A stretch of 64,000 nucleotides of DNA from assembly GCA_030656145.1 (NCBI GenBank), contig JAUSOF010000069.1:1-64000 (forward strand), in the 5' to 3' direction. Both the position numbers and the translations under genes were made by a program. Origin of the DNA: Pseudomonas sp. (GTDB taxonomy: Bacteria > Pseudomonadota > Gammaproteobacteria > Pseudomonadales > Pseudomonadaceae). The notes beneath the pieces were generated by a model. That model saw only the letters and a program-made list of their open reading frames with translations, did not search any database and was not told the origin of the DNA. Shown here piece by piece: positions 37,201 through 46,738 of this stretch (within the stretch, counting starts at the first letter, position 1; each line of letters opens with the position of its first letter).

Positions 37201-37943
37201 ATGTCCTGATCGTCGATGATGAACCCCTGGCCCGTGAGCGCCTCAGCCGCATGGTCGGTGAGCTCGATGGCTACCGCGTCCTGGAGCCGGCCGCAAGCAA
37301 TGGCGAAGAGGCTCTTGCCTTGATCGACAGCCTGAAGCCGGATGTCGTGTTGCTGGATATCCGCATGCCGGGCCTGGATGGTCTGCAGGTTGCCGCCAAA
37401 CTGTGCGAGCGCGAAGCGCCGCCAGCGGTGATTTTCTGCACGGCCCATGATGAATTTGCCCTGGAGGCGTTCAAAGTCAGCGCGGTGGGCTATCTGGTCA
37501 AGCCAGTGCGTGCCGAGCACCTCAGCGAGGCGCTGAAAAAAGCCGAACGGCCAAACCGTGTGCAACTCGCCGCTCTCACCCGTCCTGCGGCAGAAAGCGG
37601 CGCTGGCCCGCGTACTCACATCAGTGCGCGCACCCGCAAAGGCATTGAGCTGATTCCCCTCGATCAAGTGATCTTTTTCATCGCCGACCATAAATACGTG
37701 ACCTTGCGCCATGCCGGCGGCGAAGTGCTGCTGGACGAACCCCTCAAGGCGCTGGAAGACGAGTTTGGCGATCGTTTCGTGCGCATCCACCGCAATGCCC
37801 TGGTTGCCCGCGAGCGCATCGAACGCTTGCAGCGCACCCCGCTCGGGCATTTTCAGTTGTTTCTCAAGGGGCTCAATGGCGATGCGCTGATCGTCAGCCG
37901 TCGACATGTGGCTGGCGTGCGTAAGTTGATGCATCACCTTTAA
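37197..37943 (+). CDS. algR: LytTR response regulator AlgR
   Basis: 248 residues, identical in length to P. aeruginosa AlgR. The receiver domain has phosphoacceptor Asp54 (DVVLLDIRMPGLDG), conserved VIFCTAHDEFALEAF and KPVRAEHL. The C-terminal LytTR DNA-binding domain begins near 143 (HISARTRKGIELIPLDQVIF) and includes FVRIHRNALVAR. AlgR regulates alginate, type IV pili and virulence genes. Its start overlaps the algZ stop. hemC follows 153 bp downstream, as in PAO1. Confidence 0.96.
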   Translation: MNVLIVDDEPLARERLSRMVGELDGYRVLEPAASNGEEALALIDSLKPDVVLLDIRMPGLDGLQVAAKLCEREAPPAVIFCTAHDEFALEAFKVSAVGYLVKPVRAEHLSEALKKAERPNRVQLAALTRPAAESGAGPRTHISARTRKGIELIPLDQVIFFIADHKYVTLRHAGGEVLLDEPLKALEDEFGDRFVRIHRNALVARERIERLQRTPLGHFQLFLKGLNGDALIVSRRHVAGVRKLMHHL

Positions 37944-38096
37944 CCCTGGACCGGCTGGGCGGGTGGTTTTCAACCGCCTGCCAATAGCCGCTCAGCCACC
38001 CTGGCGGTCGGCCATGATCGGCGTGAATCGAGTGCTGTCCAGCCTGCAGCGTTAGCCTGTTATTATCCTCGGCAGTTCGTTTTCTGGAATTGCCTC

Positions 38097-39044
38097 ATGC
38101 CCCGTGAAATCCGTATCGCCACCCGTAAAAGTGCCCTGGCCCTGTGGCAGGCTGAACACGTCAAAGCCCGCCTGGAACTGGCTCATCCGGGGCTGAACGT
38201 CAGCCTGGTGCCAATGGTCAGCCGCGGCGACAAATTGCTCGATGCACCGCTGGCGAAAATCGGCGGCAAGGGGTTGTTCGTCAAGGAACTGGAAACCGCC
38301 CTGCTCGAGAATGAGGCCGATATCGCCGTGCATTCGATGAAGGATGTGCCCATGGACTTCCCTGAAGGCCTGGGCCTGTACTGCATCTGCGAGCGTGAGG
38401 ATCCGCGAGATGCCTTCGTCTCCAACACCTATGCCAGCCTTGATGCGCTGCCCGCTGGCAGCGTGGTAGGCACCTCCAGCCTGCGTCGCCAGGCGCAGCT
38501 GCTGGCACGTCGGCCCGATTTGAAAATCCAGTTCCTGCGCGGCAACGTCAATACTCGGCTGGCCAAGCTGGATGCGGGTGAGTACGACGCCATTATCCTC
38601 GCCGCCGCCGGCCTGATTCGCCTGGGGTTTGCCGAGCGCATTCGTGCCTCCATCAGTGTCGATGACAGTCTGCCCGCGGGCGGGCAGGGCGCAGTCGGCA
38701 TCGAGTGTCGCAGCGCCGATGCGCAGATCCATGCCTTGCTGGCGCCGTTGAACCATCACGAGACCGCCTTGCGCGTCAGCGCCGAACGAGCGCTGAACAA
38801 GCACCTCAATGGCGGCTGTCAGGTGCCGATCGCCTGCTATGCGCTGCTCGAGGGCGAGCAATTATGGTTGCGTGGCCTGGTTGGTCAGCCCGATGGCGGC
38901 TTGCTGTTGCGCGCAGAAGGTCGTGCGCAGGCGGCGCAGGCGGCGCAGGCCGAGCAGCTCGGCGTGCAGGTTGCCGAGGCGCTGTTGGCGCAGGGCGCGG
39001 CGGGCATTTTGCAGGCCGTTTACGGCGAGGCCGATTCCGAGTGA
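38097..39044 (+). CDS. hemC: Porphobilinogen deaminase
   Basis: 315 residues with [20 protein letters not shown], the HSMKDVP loop, and [14 protein letters not shown] motif as [11 protein letters not shown]. The dipyrromethane cofactor cysteine is in [12 protein letters not shown] near residue 243. It polymerises four porphobilinogens to hydroxymethylbilane. Its stop overlaps the hemD GTG start. Just upstream, CAGTTCGTTT (38073-38082) is an 8/10 match to the AlgR consensus CCGTTCGTCT; AlgR is reported to act at hemC in P. aeruginosa, but here the site is very close to the start codon. Confidence 0.96.
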   Translation: MPREIRIATRKSALALWQAEHVKARLELAHPGLNVSLVPMVSRGDKLLDAPLAKIGGKGLFVKELETALLENEADIAVHSMKDVPMDFPEGLGLYCICEREDPRDAFVSNTYASLDALPAGSVVGTSSLRRQAQLLARRPDLKIQFLRGNVNTRLAKLDAGEYDAIILAAAGLIRLGFAERIRASISVDDSLPAGGQGAVGIECRSADAQIHALLAPLNHHETALRVSAERALNKHLNGGCQVPIACYALLEGEQLWLRGLVGQPDGGLLLRAEGRAQAAQAAQAEQLGVQVAEALLAQGAAGILQAVYGEADSE

Positions 39045-39814
39045 GCAACTGGCGTCTGCTGCTGACCCGTCCGGCCGAGGAGTGCGCGGCGCTTGCCGCG
39101 ACTCTGGCTGAGCAGGGGTTCTTCAGCAGCAGTCTGCCGTTGCTGACGATCGAGGCGCTGCCCGAAACGCCGGAGCAACGCGCGACCTTTCTAGGACTTG
39201 AGCGTTATTGCGCGGTCATAGCGGTGAGCAAGCCGGCCGCACGATGTGGTCTGCAATTGCTCGACCGCTATTGGCCGCAGCCGCCGGCTGAGCTGCCCTG
39301 GTTCAGTGTCGGTGCAGCCACTGCCGAAATCCTTAGCCATTCCGGCCTGAGCGTTTATTACCCAGAGCATGGCGATGACAGCGAGGCCTTGCTCGCACTG
39401 CCACAGTTGCAGCAGGTACTGGCTGCGGCGGTCACTCCAAGGGTACTGATTCTGCGCGGCGAGGGTGGCCGCGAGTTGCTCGCCGAGCGTTTGCGCGGTC
39501 AGGGAGTAGACGTCGACTATCTGGCGTTATATCGCCGCCTGTTGCCGCACTATCCGCCAGCAACACTTGTCGAACGGGTGCGCGATGAGCGCTTGAATGG
39601 CCTGGTGGTCAGCAGTGGGCAGGGATTTAGCCATTTGCTCGAGTTGGCTGGCGAGCATTGGGCTGCGCTGGCTCGACTACCCTTGTTCGTACCTAGTCCG
39701 CGCGTGGCTGAACAGGCGCGGGCTGCGGGCGCTAAAATTATTGTGGATTGCCGGGGCGCAAGCGCCACGGCGTTGCTGGCGGCGTTGCAGGCGCAACCTG
39801 CCCCTGACCTCTGA
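39041..39814 (+). CDS. hemD: Uroporphyrinogen-III synthase
   Basis: 257 residues from GTG 39041, which overlaps the hemC stop as GTGA. HemD proteins diverge strongly; here [20 protein letters not shown] at the start, [19 protein letters not shown] in the middle and [18 protein letters not shown] near the end fit the two-lobed fold. It closes and inverts ring D of hydroxymethylbilane. The overlap and position between hemC and hemX make the call secure. A longer frame from 38705 overlaps hemC and is not real. Confidence 0.92.
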   Translation: MSNWRLLLTRPAEECAALAATLAEQGFFSSSLPLLTIEALPETPEQRATFLGLERYCAVIAVSKPAARCGLQLLDRYWPQPPAELPWFSVGAATAEILSHSGLSVYYPEHGDDSEALLALPQLQQVLAAAVTPRVLILRGEGGRELLAERLRGQGVDVDYLALYRRLLPHYPPATLVERVRDERLNGLVVSSGQGFSHLLELAGEHWAALARLPLFVPSPRVAEQARAAGAKIIVDCRGASATALLAALQAQPAPDL

Positions 39815-39830
39815 TGCAAAGGATGGATAC

Positions 39831-40976
39831 GTGAGCGAAGCGACTACCCCGAAAGAACCAGAACCACCGATAGCAGAGGTGCCCGCTGCAGCTCCAGCTC
39901 CAGCGGTAAAATCACAGTCGCGCGGGAGCAGTCTGATCGTGCTGGCGCTGTTGTTGGGCACCGCGGGCGCGGCAGCGGGTGGTTGGAGCCTGTGGCAAAT
40001 GCGGAGCCTGGAGCTGCGTGACCAGCAGCAGCTCACTCAGCTGGACGCTGCGCGCAGTCAAGCCGAGGCCCTGGCCCGGAGCGCCCAGACGCTGGATGCG
40101 CGGCTACAGCAATTGCCCAATGCCGATGAGTTGGATGCCCGCCGTCGCCTGGTGGCGCAGTTGCAAGGTGATCAACAGCTGCTCAATCAGCGCTTGGCAA
40201 CGGTTCTCGGCGCCAGTCGTCAGGATTGGCGTCTGGCCGAGGCTGAGCATTTGTTGCGGCTTGCCAGCCTGCGCCTGTCGGCCTTGCAGGACATAGACAG
40301 TGCCGAGGCGCTGGTGCAAGGCGCCGACGAGATTCTCCGCGGGCAGAACGATCCCGCCGCATTTGCGGCGCGCGAGCAACTGGCCAAGAGCCTTGAGGCA
40401 TTGCGCACAACCGTCAATCCCGACCGTACCGGGCTGTTCCTCCAGCTCGCGGCATTGCGCGAGCAGGTGGCGCAGTTGCATGCGCTGACTCCGGCTTTTG
40501 TCAGTTCCGGCGGGGTGCTCAGTGATCTGGCCGCTGAGGGTGATGGCAGCAGTTGGTGGGCCAAGTGGCTCGAGACCCTGTCGCAGTATTTCCGGATCGA
40601 CTTCAGCGCCGATGAGAATATTCGCCCCTTGCTCGCCGGGCAAAGCCTGACGCAAGTGCGCCTGGCTCTCAGCCTGGCTCTGGAGCAAGCGCAGTGGGCG
40701 GCGCTACACGGCCAGACGCCTGTTTACCGACAGTCGCTGCTGCAGGCGCGCGAGGTGCTGGATGCGCATTTTGACCTGGAGAACCCCAATAGCCGTGCCT
40801 TGCGCGCCCGCGTCGATGAATTGATCGAACAGCCCGTCGAGGTGGTCGCGCCGGATCTGAGCGGTTCGCTGAATGCGGTGCAGGCCTATATCCAGCGCAA
40901 GCAGTCAGCCCGGGAGCAAATCGAGACTGACGCCTCTGCAGAAGCCCTGCCGGATGTGGAGGAGGCCCGCCCATGA
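39831..40976 (+). CDS. hemX: HemX membrane protein
   Basis: 381 residues from GTG 39831 (RBS AAAGGA). A proline/alanine-rich cytoplasmic N-terminus leads to one membrane helix (GSSLIVLALLLGTAGAAAGG, about 37-56), then a periplasmic coiled coil (LELRDQQQLTQLDAARSQAE) and the HemX domain with WRLAEAEHLLRLASLRL. Often labelled uroporphyrinogen-III methyltransferase, but no methyltransferase motif is present; function in heme synthesis is unclear. Its stop overlaps the hemY start (ATGA). Confidence 0.9.
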   Translation: MSEATTPKEPEPPIAEVPAAAPAPAVKSQSRGSSLIVLALLLGTAGAAAGGWSLWQMRSLELRDQQQLTQLDAARSQAEALARSAQTLDARLQQLPNADELDARRRLVAQLQGDQQLLNQRLATVLGASRQDWRLAEAEHLLRLASLRLSALQDIDSAEALVQGADEILRGQNDPAAFAAREQLAKSLEALRTTVNPDRTGLFLQLAALREQVAQLHALTPAFVSSGGVLSDLAAEGDGSSWWAKWLETLSQYFRIDFSADENIRPLLAGQSLTQVRLALSLALEQAQWAALHGQTPVYRQSLLQAREVLDAHFDLENPNSRALRARVDELIEQPVEVVAPDLSGSLNAVQAYIQRKQSAREQIETDASAEALPDVEEARP

Positions 40977-42223
40977 AGCGCGTCTATCTGCTGCTCGTCG
41001 TGCTCGCGGTCGTCGCGGGGCTGGCATTGCTCGGCCTGGCTGTAGCCGAGCACAAGGGCTATGTGTTGTTCGCCTACCAGGGTTTTCGCTACGAATCGAG
41101 TTTGTGGGCATTCCTGGCATTAGTCGCTGTGGCCTGGCTGTCGCTCTATCTGCTGCTTTTGTTGCTGCGCCTGGTAATTGCCTCGGGTGGACTGGTCAAC
41201 CCATGGTCGCGCCTGCATGGTCGCCGTCGGGCACGCCTGGCCCGTGAACAGGGCTTTCTCGATTTGGCCGAGGGTCGCTGGGCGAATGCCTTGCGCCATT
41301 TGCGCCGAGCCGCTGAAGTCGAGAAGCAACCCTTGGCTTATTATTTGGGCGCCGCTCGCGCCGCGCATCAACTGGAACAGCACGAAGACGCAGAACAGTT
41401 GCTGGAGCAGGCGCTCAAGCGCCAGCCTCAAGCCGAGCTGGCCGTTGCCTTGACCCATGCCGAATTACAAATGGCACAGGGGCAGGTCGATGCGGCGCTG
41501 CAGACCTTGCAGGCGATGAACGAGCGTCACCCCTATCACCCGCTGGTCCTGCGTCAGTTGCAGGCGCTGTATGTGCAGCGCGGCGATTGGTCGGCGTTGC
41601 TCGGTTTGTTGCCGGAGTTGCGCAAGGGCAAGGCCCTCGCTGATGCGCCGCTAAACGAGCTTGAGCGCCAGGCCTGGTGTGGTCGGTTGGCGCATGCCGG
41701 GCAGGGCGATGAAGGCGACCAGGCAGACACCTTGGCGGTGCTGGCAAAGGCTTGGCAGCATTTGTCTGCGGCGCACCGGCAGGAGCCGGAACTGCTGGCT
41801 GTCTATGCAGAGCGGTTGCGCGTGCTGGGGGCAGAGCCCGAGGCCGAAGAGTTGCTGCATACGGCGCTCAAGCGCAGCTATGACAGCCGCCTGGCACGAC
41901 TCTACGGCCTGCTGCGTGGGCGCGATCCCGCGCGCCAGTTGCACGCTGCCGAGGGCTGGTTGAAGCAGCACCCGAGTGATGCAAGCCTGCTGCTTACCCT
42001 GGGCAGGTTGTGTTTGCAGTGCCAATTGTGGGGCAAGGCCAAAGACTATCTGGACGCTAGCCTGGTGTTTCAGCGCCACCCGGAGACCTATGCTGAGTTG
42101 GCGCGTCTGCTGGCCCAGTTGGGTGAGACCGAGCAGAGTAATCGCCTGTTTCAGGAAGGCTTGGGGTTACTCGATCCGCGCCTGAACAGCCTGCCTCGCC
42201 TGCCTGCCCCATCTGCCACCTGA
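40973..42223 (+). CDS. hemY: HemY TPR membrane protein
   Basis: 416 residues. Two N-terminal membrane helices (VYLLLVVLAVVAGLALLGLA and the region around residue 50) flank the HemY_N segment with GYVLFAYQGFRYESSLW. The rest is TPR-like helical repeats (PLAYYLGAARAAHQLEQHED; LMLTLGRLCLQCQLWGKA-like). This is the enterobacterial-type HemY of unknown mechanism, unrelated to Bacillus protoporphyrinogen oxidase. Last gene of hemC-D-X-Y; a hairpin follows the stop. Confidence 0.92.
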   Translation: MKRVYLLLVVLAVVAGLALLGLAVAEHKGYVLFAYQGFRYESSLWAFLALVAVAWLSLYLLLLLLRLVIASGGLVNPWSRLHGRRRARLAREQGFLDLAEGRWANALRHLRRAAEVEKQPLAYYLGAARAAHQLEQHEDAEQLLEQALKRQPQAELAVALTHAELQMAQGQVDAALQTLQAMNERHPYHPLVLRQLQALYVQRGDWSALLGLLPELRKGKALADAPLNELERQAWCGRLAHAGQGDEGDQADTLAVLAKAWQHLSAAHRQEPELLAVYAERLRVLGAEPEAEELLHTALKRSYDSRLARLYGLLRGRDPARQLHAAEGWLKQHPSDASLLLTLGRLCLQCQLWGKAKDYLDASLVFQRHPETYAELARLLAQLGETEQSNRLFQEGLGLLDPRLNSLPRLPAPSAT

Positions 42224-42233
42224 CTTTACTGAG

Positions 42234-42259
42234 GGCCGGTCGGGGTAACCCGGCTGGCC
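42234..42259 (+). terminator. Probable hemCDXY transcript-end hairpin
   Basis: GGCCGGTCGGG (42234-42244) pairs with CCCGGCTGGCC (42249-42259) around a GTAA tetraloop, with two G-U pairs. It begins 10 bp after the hemY stop. There is no long T run, so termination efficiency is uncertain. The rest of the 456-bp gap to algQ holds only the direct repeats below. Confidence 0.55.
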
Positions 42260-42462
42260 TGTCGTTCGCCTGGCTCGATGGATTCCACTGCAGATTGATC
42301 GGACGCAGGTCACATGGCGCGTGTGGCCGTGCGCTTATTCGGTTGATGTCGATCATGGTCTAGGCGGATTAACCAACCCATACTGGGCAATGTGGCTTGC
42401 GTATGTTGTAGTGCAAGCAAGCGCAGTGTCGGGGTGGGCCGAGTTGTTCCGCGCCTGACAAT

Positions 42463-42490
42463 ATGTGTCACGTAGAATGTGTCACGTAGA
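42463..42490 (+). repeat. Two perfect 14-bp direct repeats upstream of algQ
   Basis: ATGTGTCACGTAGA occurs twice without a gap (42463-42476, 42477-42490). Each unit contains GTCACGT. They lie 190 bp before algQ in an otherwise gene-free region and could be operator half-sites for an algQ regulator. Confidence 0.6.
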
Positions 42491-42679
42491 TTAAACGCTC
42501 GTATGAAATTTATCGGTTGAGCGCCTTGATGGTGCAGGTTCGCGGGCATAATCTGGCTCGCAGTACCGTCGAGAAGTTGCCGTTTCACGATTGCTTTTTC
42601 AAGGCTATGTGCCGATTGACAAAAAACCGTCTCGGATCGGCCGCATAACAGAAATACCGATAAGGAAAGTGAGGCCATC

Positions 42680-43162
42680 ATGCTCGATAGTTGTCAGAAC
42701 GCTCAGGAACGTTGGGGTGGTGTGCACCTGCTGATTGACCGCTGGCTGCAGGAACGCCGTGAACTGGTAGTGGCCTACACGGCTATCAGCAGTTCGCCAC
42801 AAGCGCCGATTACCAATGAGCAAGCCTTGCAGAGGTTCTGCGAAATTCTCGTCGATTACGTGTCCGCCGGACATTTTGAGGTCTACGAACAGCTGACCAA
42901 TGAGGCTAAAGCCTTTGGTGACAAGCGTGGTCTTGAGCTTGCCAGGCAAATCTATCCGCGTATCGAAGTGATCACCGAGGTGGCGCTGGCCTTCAACGAT
43001 CGCTGCGACAACGGCGATTGCCACGACAGCGTGTCCCTGGCTGAGGAGCTCCAGCGATTGGGGCAATTGCTGCATGAGCGTTTCGAGCTGGAAGACTGTC
43101 TGATCGAAGTGTTGCACAACGCGCATCAGGAGCAGGTCCACGCTCCGGCCTCCGTTCTCTAG
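42680..43162 (+). CDS. algQ: Anti-sigma-70 factor AlgQ (Rsd family)
   Basis: 160 residues of the Rsd/AlgQ helical bundle: [20 protein letters not shown] at the start, the conserved [18 protein letters not shown] segment, and [10 protein letters not shown] at the end. AlgQ binds region 4 of sigma-70 and shifts RNA polymerase toward alternative sigma factors; in P. aeruginosa it influences alginate and virulence. GAAAGTGAGG lies upstream as a weak RBS. In PAO1 a dsbB-like gene (dsbH) separates hemY and algQ; it is absent here. Confidence 0.93.
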   Translation: MLDSCQNAQERWGGVHLLIDRWLQERRELVVAYTAISSSPQAPITNEQALQRFCEILVDYVSAGHFEVYEQLTNEAKAFGDKRGLELARQIYPRIEVITEVALAFNDRCDNGDCHDSVSLAEELQRLGQLLHERFELEDCLIEVLHNAHQEQVHAPASVL

Positions 43163-43521
43163 CCGACTACTCGCAACAGCCCCCGCTTGGCTTTCGGTCG
43201 ATGTCGTCGAGCGGCTTCTGCTCGATTATCAAGCCCCGGCGCGACCCCGCGATCGCGTGTGCTTGGTGTCTGGTTTCAGCTCCCGGAGCAATTCGTTGGC
43301 CGGGGTGCCGGGCTTGCTTGCCTGGGGCGATGCCCGCATCGTGCCGCACATAGCTCATATACCCTCGTGCCTCAGGGCTCGGCACCGCGAGTGGCGGGCT
43401 GTGGTCCTGCTGAGCGATGTGGGTTTGTGCCAGGCATTCGCCTGGCTACCATGCAGACGCTAGCGACTGGCGAGTCAGGCGTCTAGTATGAGTCTCATCT
43501 ACATCCGCCTGGAGGCGCGTC
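43163..43521. other. 359-bp region between algQ and algP without a recognised gene
   Basis: In PAO1 an FKBP-type isomerase gene lies about here, from memory; I find no FKBP sequence in any frame. Short open frames of 60-99 codons exist on both strands but lack RBS and recognisable motifs. The last 100 bp presumably carry the algP promoter. Confidence 0.5.
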
Positions 43522-44316
43522 ATGTCGGCCACAAAGAAGACCAAGAAGAAATCTGTAAGTACCCCACTGCATTTGCTCCATCAACTGTCCAGTAGCTTGC
43601 TCGAGCATCTTGAGGATGCCTGTTCACGAGCGCTAATCGATGCTGAAAAGCTGCTTGGTAAGCTTGAGAAGCAGCGCGGCAAGGCTCAGGAAAAGCTGCA
43701 CAATGCCCGCGTCAGTCTGCAGGATGCTGCAGTGGCGGGCAAAGCCAAGGCGCAGGCCAAGGCCAAGGACGCAGTGGCCGAGCTGGAAGAGTTGCTTGAT
43801 ACCCTAAGGGACCGGCAGAGCGAGACCCGCAATTATATTGTTGGGCTCAAGCGTGACGCCCAGGAAAGCCTGAAACTCGCTCAAGGCGTGGGCAAGGTCA
43901 AGGAAGCGGTCAACAAGGTGCTGGGTAATCGTGAAGCCAAGCCCGTAGCTGCCAAGCTGGTCGCTCCGGCGGCCAAGCCTGTGGCGAGCAAGGCACCGGC
44001 CAAGGCACCGGCCAAGGTTGCGCCAAAATCTGCAGTCAAAGCGGCAGCCAAGCCGGCAGTCAGTAAAGCTGCTGCAAGCAAGCCGGTCAGCAAAGCGCCG
44101 GCCAAGCCGGCAGCGAAGAAGCCGCTTGCCAGCAGCGCAGCCAAGCCTGCAGCAGCCAAGGCTCCTGCCAAAACAGTGAGTAAGCCGGCGACGAAGCCCG
44201 CAGCTAAAGCGGTAGCCAAGCCGGTGGCGAAAAAACCAGTGGCTGCCAAGTCAGCAGCACCTGTTGCCAGCGCTCCAGCCATATCTGCCGCAAGCACCCC
44301 GCCTACAGCGTCCTAA
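43522..44316 (+). CDS. algP: Histone H1-like regulator AlgP
   Basis: 264 residues. The N-terminal half is a helical, coiled-coil region (LEHLEDACSRALIDAEKLLG; AVAELEELLDTLRDRQSETR). From about residue 135 the sequence is almost only Lys, Ala, Pro, Val and Ser in KPAA/KPVA/APAK-type repeats, like histone H1 tails. AlgP (AlgR3) binds DNA and affects alginate expression. The tail is shorter and less regular than the roughly 45 KPAA units of P. aeruginosa, consistent with known instability of this repeat. RBS GGAGG precedes ATG. Convergent with, and overlapping by 4 bp, the next gene. Confidence 0.93.
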   Translation: MSATKKTKKKSVSTPLHLLHQLSSSLLEHLEDACSRALIDAEKLLGKLEKQRGKAQEKLHNARVSLQDAAVAGKAKAQAKAKDAVAELEELLDTLRDRQSETRNYIVGLKRDAQESLKLAQGVGKVKEAVNKVLGNREAKPVAAKLVAPAAKPVASKAPAKAPAKVAPKSAVKAAAKPAVSKAAASKPVSKAPAKPAAKKPLASSAAKPAAAKAPAKTVSKPATKPAAKAVAKPVAKKPVAAKSAAPVASAPAISAASTPPTAS

Positions 44317-44777
44317 GCGTGCCGGGCCGCGGCGCGCAACAAATCCAGTGCGTCGCGGTCGGCTGCCGTATTTGCGAGGGCCAGTGCATGCAACCAGTCT
44401 CGGCCATCCCCGCTCGTGTCGTTCAGCCAGGCGTGGCTGCATAGCGCCAGGCGCTGCAGCAGTTCGCGTTCAGCTGCCAGTTCAAGCTGTTTGATCTGCT
44501 CGCGCAGTGCCGCCAAGGCATTGTCGTGTTGCGAGGCTGCGCGCCATTGCAGGCGCAGGCGCCTGAGTTCACCGACGACCTCGCGTTGCCAGGGTTGCGT
44601 TATGGCGCGCAGGCAGTCGGCTCGTTTGGTATGGCAGGCCACGCCGCAGCATTCGAGCCAGGCGCCGCAGAGGAGCAGGCAGACATCGTTACCCTGGGCC
44701 TGCAGGTGCAAGCAGGCGGCTTCCACGCCTGGGCGGCGATAGAGTGTTTCGGCGAAACGCCACAAGTCAGTATCCAT
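44313..44777 (-). CDS. TIGR02444-family protein
   Basis: 154 residues, starting MDTDLWRFAETLYRRPGVEA, with a cysteine-rich first third (CLHLQAQGNDVCLLLCGAWL) and helical remainder. This N-terminal pattern (LW.FA..LY..PGVE..CL.LQ..G.DV..LL...WL) is TIGR02444, of unknown function. It is divergent from the ABC-F gene with 50 bp between, and tail-to-tail with algP, its usual place in Pseudomonas. Confidence 0.83.
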   Translation of the reverse strand: MDTDLWRFAETLYRRPGVEAACLHLQAQGNDVCLLLCGAWLECCGVACHTKRADCLRAITQPWQREVVGELRRLRLQWRAASQHDNALAALREQIKQLELAAERELLQRLALCSHAWLNDTSGDGRDWLHALALANTAADRDALDLLRAAARHA

Positions 44778-44827
44778 AGTGCTTTCCGAGTGTGCGGCGG
44801 ATGACTCTGGTAGACTCCGCGGCCATT

Positions 44828-46738
44828 ATGATCCGACTCCTGAACCTCACTTTACAGCGTGGCCCGCAACGTCTGCTAGAAGACGCCGAGCTGACCCTGC
44901 ATCCCGGCCAAAAAGCCGGCCTGATCGGCGCCAATGGTGCCGGCAAATCCAGCCTGTTCGCTCTGCTGCGCGGCGACTTGAGCGCGGACGCGGGCGATTG
45001 CCTGATTCCCGCCGACTGGCGCATTGCCCATATGCGTCAGGAGATCGACGCCGTCGAGCGCCAGGCCGTGGACTATGTGCTCGATGGCGATGTGCAACTG
45101 CGCAAGGTGCAGGCCGAGCTGGTTGTGGCTGAGGCCGCGCACGATGGTGTGGCGATTGCGCGCCTGCACACCGAGTTGGATAACCTCGATGGTTATGCCG
45201 CCGACGCCCGCGCGCGCAAATTGCTTGCCGGCCTTGGGTTTGAAAACACGCAGATGGATCGCCGTGTCGGCGATTTTTCCGGTGGCTGGCGCATGCGCCT
45301 GAACCTGGCCCAGGCATTGATGTGCCCATCCGACCTGCTGCTGCTTGATGAACCGACCAACCACCTGGATCTGGATGCGATCCTCTGGCTGGAGGGCTGG
45401 CTGCAGAGTTACCCAGGCACCTTGCTGTTGATTTCCCACGACCGTGATTTTCTCGATGCCGTCGTCGATCACATTGCTCACGTCGAGCAGCGCAAGCTGA
45501 CCCTCTACCGCGGCGGCTATTCTGCCTTCGAGCGCGCCCGCGCCGAGCGCCTGGCCCAGCAGCAGCAGGCGTACGACAAGCAGCAGGTGCAGCGTGCGCA
45601 CATGGAAAAATACATCGCCCGCTTCAAGGCCCAGGCGACCAAGGCGCGCCAGGCGCAGAGTCGAATCAAGGCACTGGAGCGCATGGAAGAGCTGTCGGCG
45701 GCGCATGTCGACTCGCCGTTCGATTTCAGTTTCCGCGAGTCCGACAAGATTTCCAGCCCGCTGCTTGACCTGAGTGAAGGTCGTCTGGGCTACGGCGACA
45801 AGGTGATACTTGAGCGGGTCAAGTTACAGTTGGCGCCGGGTGCGCGCCTGGGTTTGCTTGGGCCCAACGGGGCTGGCAAATCGACCCTGATCAAGAACCT
45901 GGCAGGCGAGTTGCAGCCCATCAGTGGCCGTCTGCAGCTTGGCGAGAATCTGGTGGTTGGCTATTTTGCCCAGCACCAACTCGACGCTCTGGATGACAAG
46001 GCCAGTCCGCTCCTGCATTTCCAGCGTCTGGCGCCGACTGAACGCGAACAGACGCTGCGCGACTTTCTCGGTGGCTTCGACTTCCGTGGTCCGCGTTGCG
46101 ACGAGCCAGTGCTGAATTTTTCCGGCGGTGAAAAGGCGCGCCTGGCCCTGGCTTTGATCGCCTGGGGCAAGCCCAACCTGTTGCTGCTCGATGAGCCAAC
46201 CAACCACCTCGACCTGGAAATGCGCCTGGCGCTGACCATGGCCCTGCAAGAGTTCAGCGGCGCGGTGGTGGTGGTTTCGCATGATCGGCACCTGCTCAAG
46301 AGCACCACCGACGAGTTCCTCTTGGTCGCCGATGGTCAGGTGCAGCCGTTTGATGGTGATCTCGAGGACTATGCGCGCTGGTTGAGCGACTACCGGGTGC
46401 GGCAGGCGCCAGTCAGCACTAGCGAAGGCAACCTGGATAAAACCGACAAGCGCGCCCAGCGCCAGGCTGCCGCTGCGTTGCGTCAGCAGCTGGCGCCGCT
46501 CAAGCGCGAAGCCGATAAGCTGGAAAAAGAGCTTGGCCAGTTACATGTGAGCCTAGCTGCCGTCGAGGCCCGCCTGGGCGACAGCGCGATCTACGAGGCC
46601 GCGAGCAAGAACCTGTTGCGTGACGCGCTGGCCGAGCAAGCCACGTTGAAAAGCCGCGAAGCCGACCTGGAAGAGCGCTGGCTAGAGGCGCTGGAAACCC
46701 TCGAAGCCTTGCAGGCTGAGTTGGAAGCCGCCAGTTGA
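44828..46738 (+). CDS. ABC-F ATPase (YheS-like)
   Basis: 636 residues from ATG 44828 (MIRLLNLTLQRGPQRLLEDA), almost the length of E. coli YheS. Two ATP-binding cassettes are present without membrane helices: Walker A GANGAGKSS and GPNGAGKST, signatures FSGGWRMRLNLAQALM and FSGGEKARLALALIAW, Walker B LLLLDEPTNHLDLD and LLLLDEPTNHLDLE. The linker (RARAERLAQQQQAYDKQQVQ) is the P-site tRNA-interacting motif; the C-terminus is a coiled coil. ABC-F proteins act on stalled ribosomes. The next gene overlaps by TTGA. Confidence 0.9.
   Translation: MIRLLNLTLQRGPQRLLEDAELTLHPGQKAGLIGANGAGKSSLFALLRGDLSADAGDCLIPADWRIAHMRQEIDAVERQAVDYVLDGDVQLRKVQAELVVAEAAHDGVAIARLHTELDNLDGYAADARARKLLAGLGFENTQMDRRVGDFSGGWRMRLNLAQALMCPSDLLLLDEPTNHLDLDAILWLEGWLQSYPGTLLLISHDRDFLDAVVDHIAHVEQRKLTLYRGGYSAFERARAERLAQQQQAYDKQQVQRAHMEKYIARFKAQATKARQAQSRIKALERMEELSAAHVDSPFDFSFRESDKISSPLLDLSEGRLGYGDKVILERVKLQLAPGARLGLLGPNGAGKSTLIKNLAGELQPISGRLQLGENLVVGYFAQHQLDALDDKASPLLHFQRLAPTEREQTLRDFLGGFDFRGPRCDEPVLNFSGGEKARLALALIAWGKPNLLLLDEPTNHLDLEMRLALTMALQEFSGAVVVVSHDRHLLKSTTDEFLLVADGQVQPFDGDLEDYARWLSDYRVRQAPVSTSEGNLDKTDKRAQRQAAAALRQQLAPLKREADKLEKELGQLHVSLAAVEARLGDSAIYEAASKNLLRDALAEQATLKSREADLEERWLEALETLEALQAELEAAS

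Noticed and set aside
43920..44290. AlgP lysine/alanine/proline repeats as a CRISPR or satellite array
   Set aside because: The repetition is in the protein, with irregular unit length and varied codons; there are no spacers.
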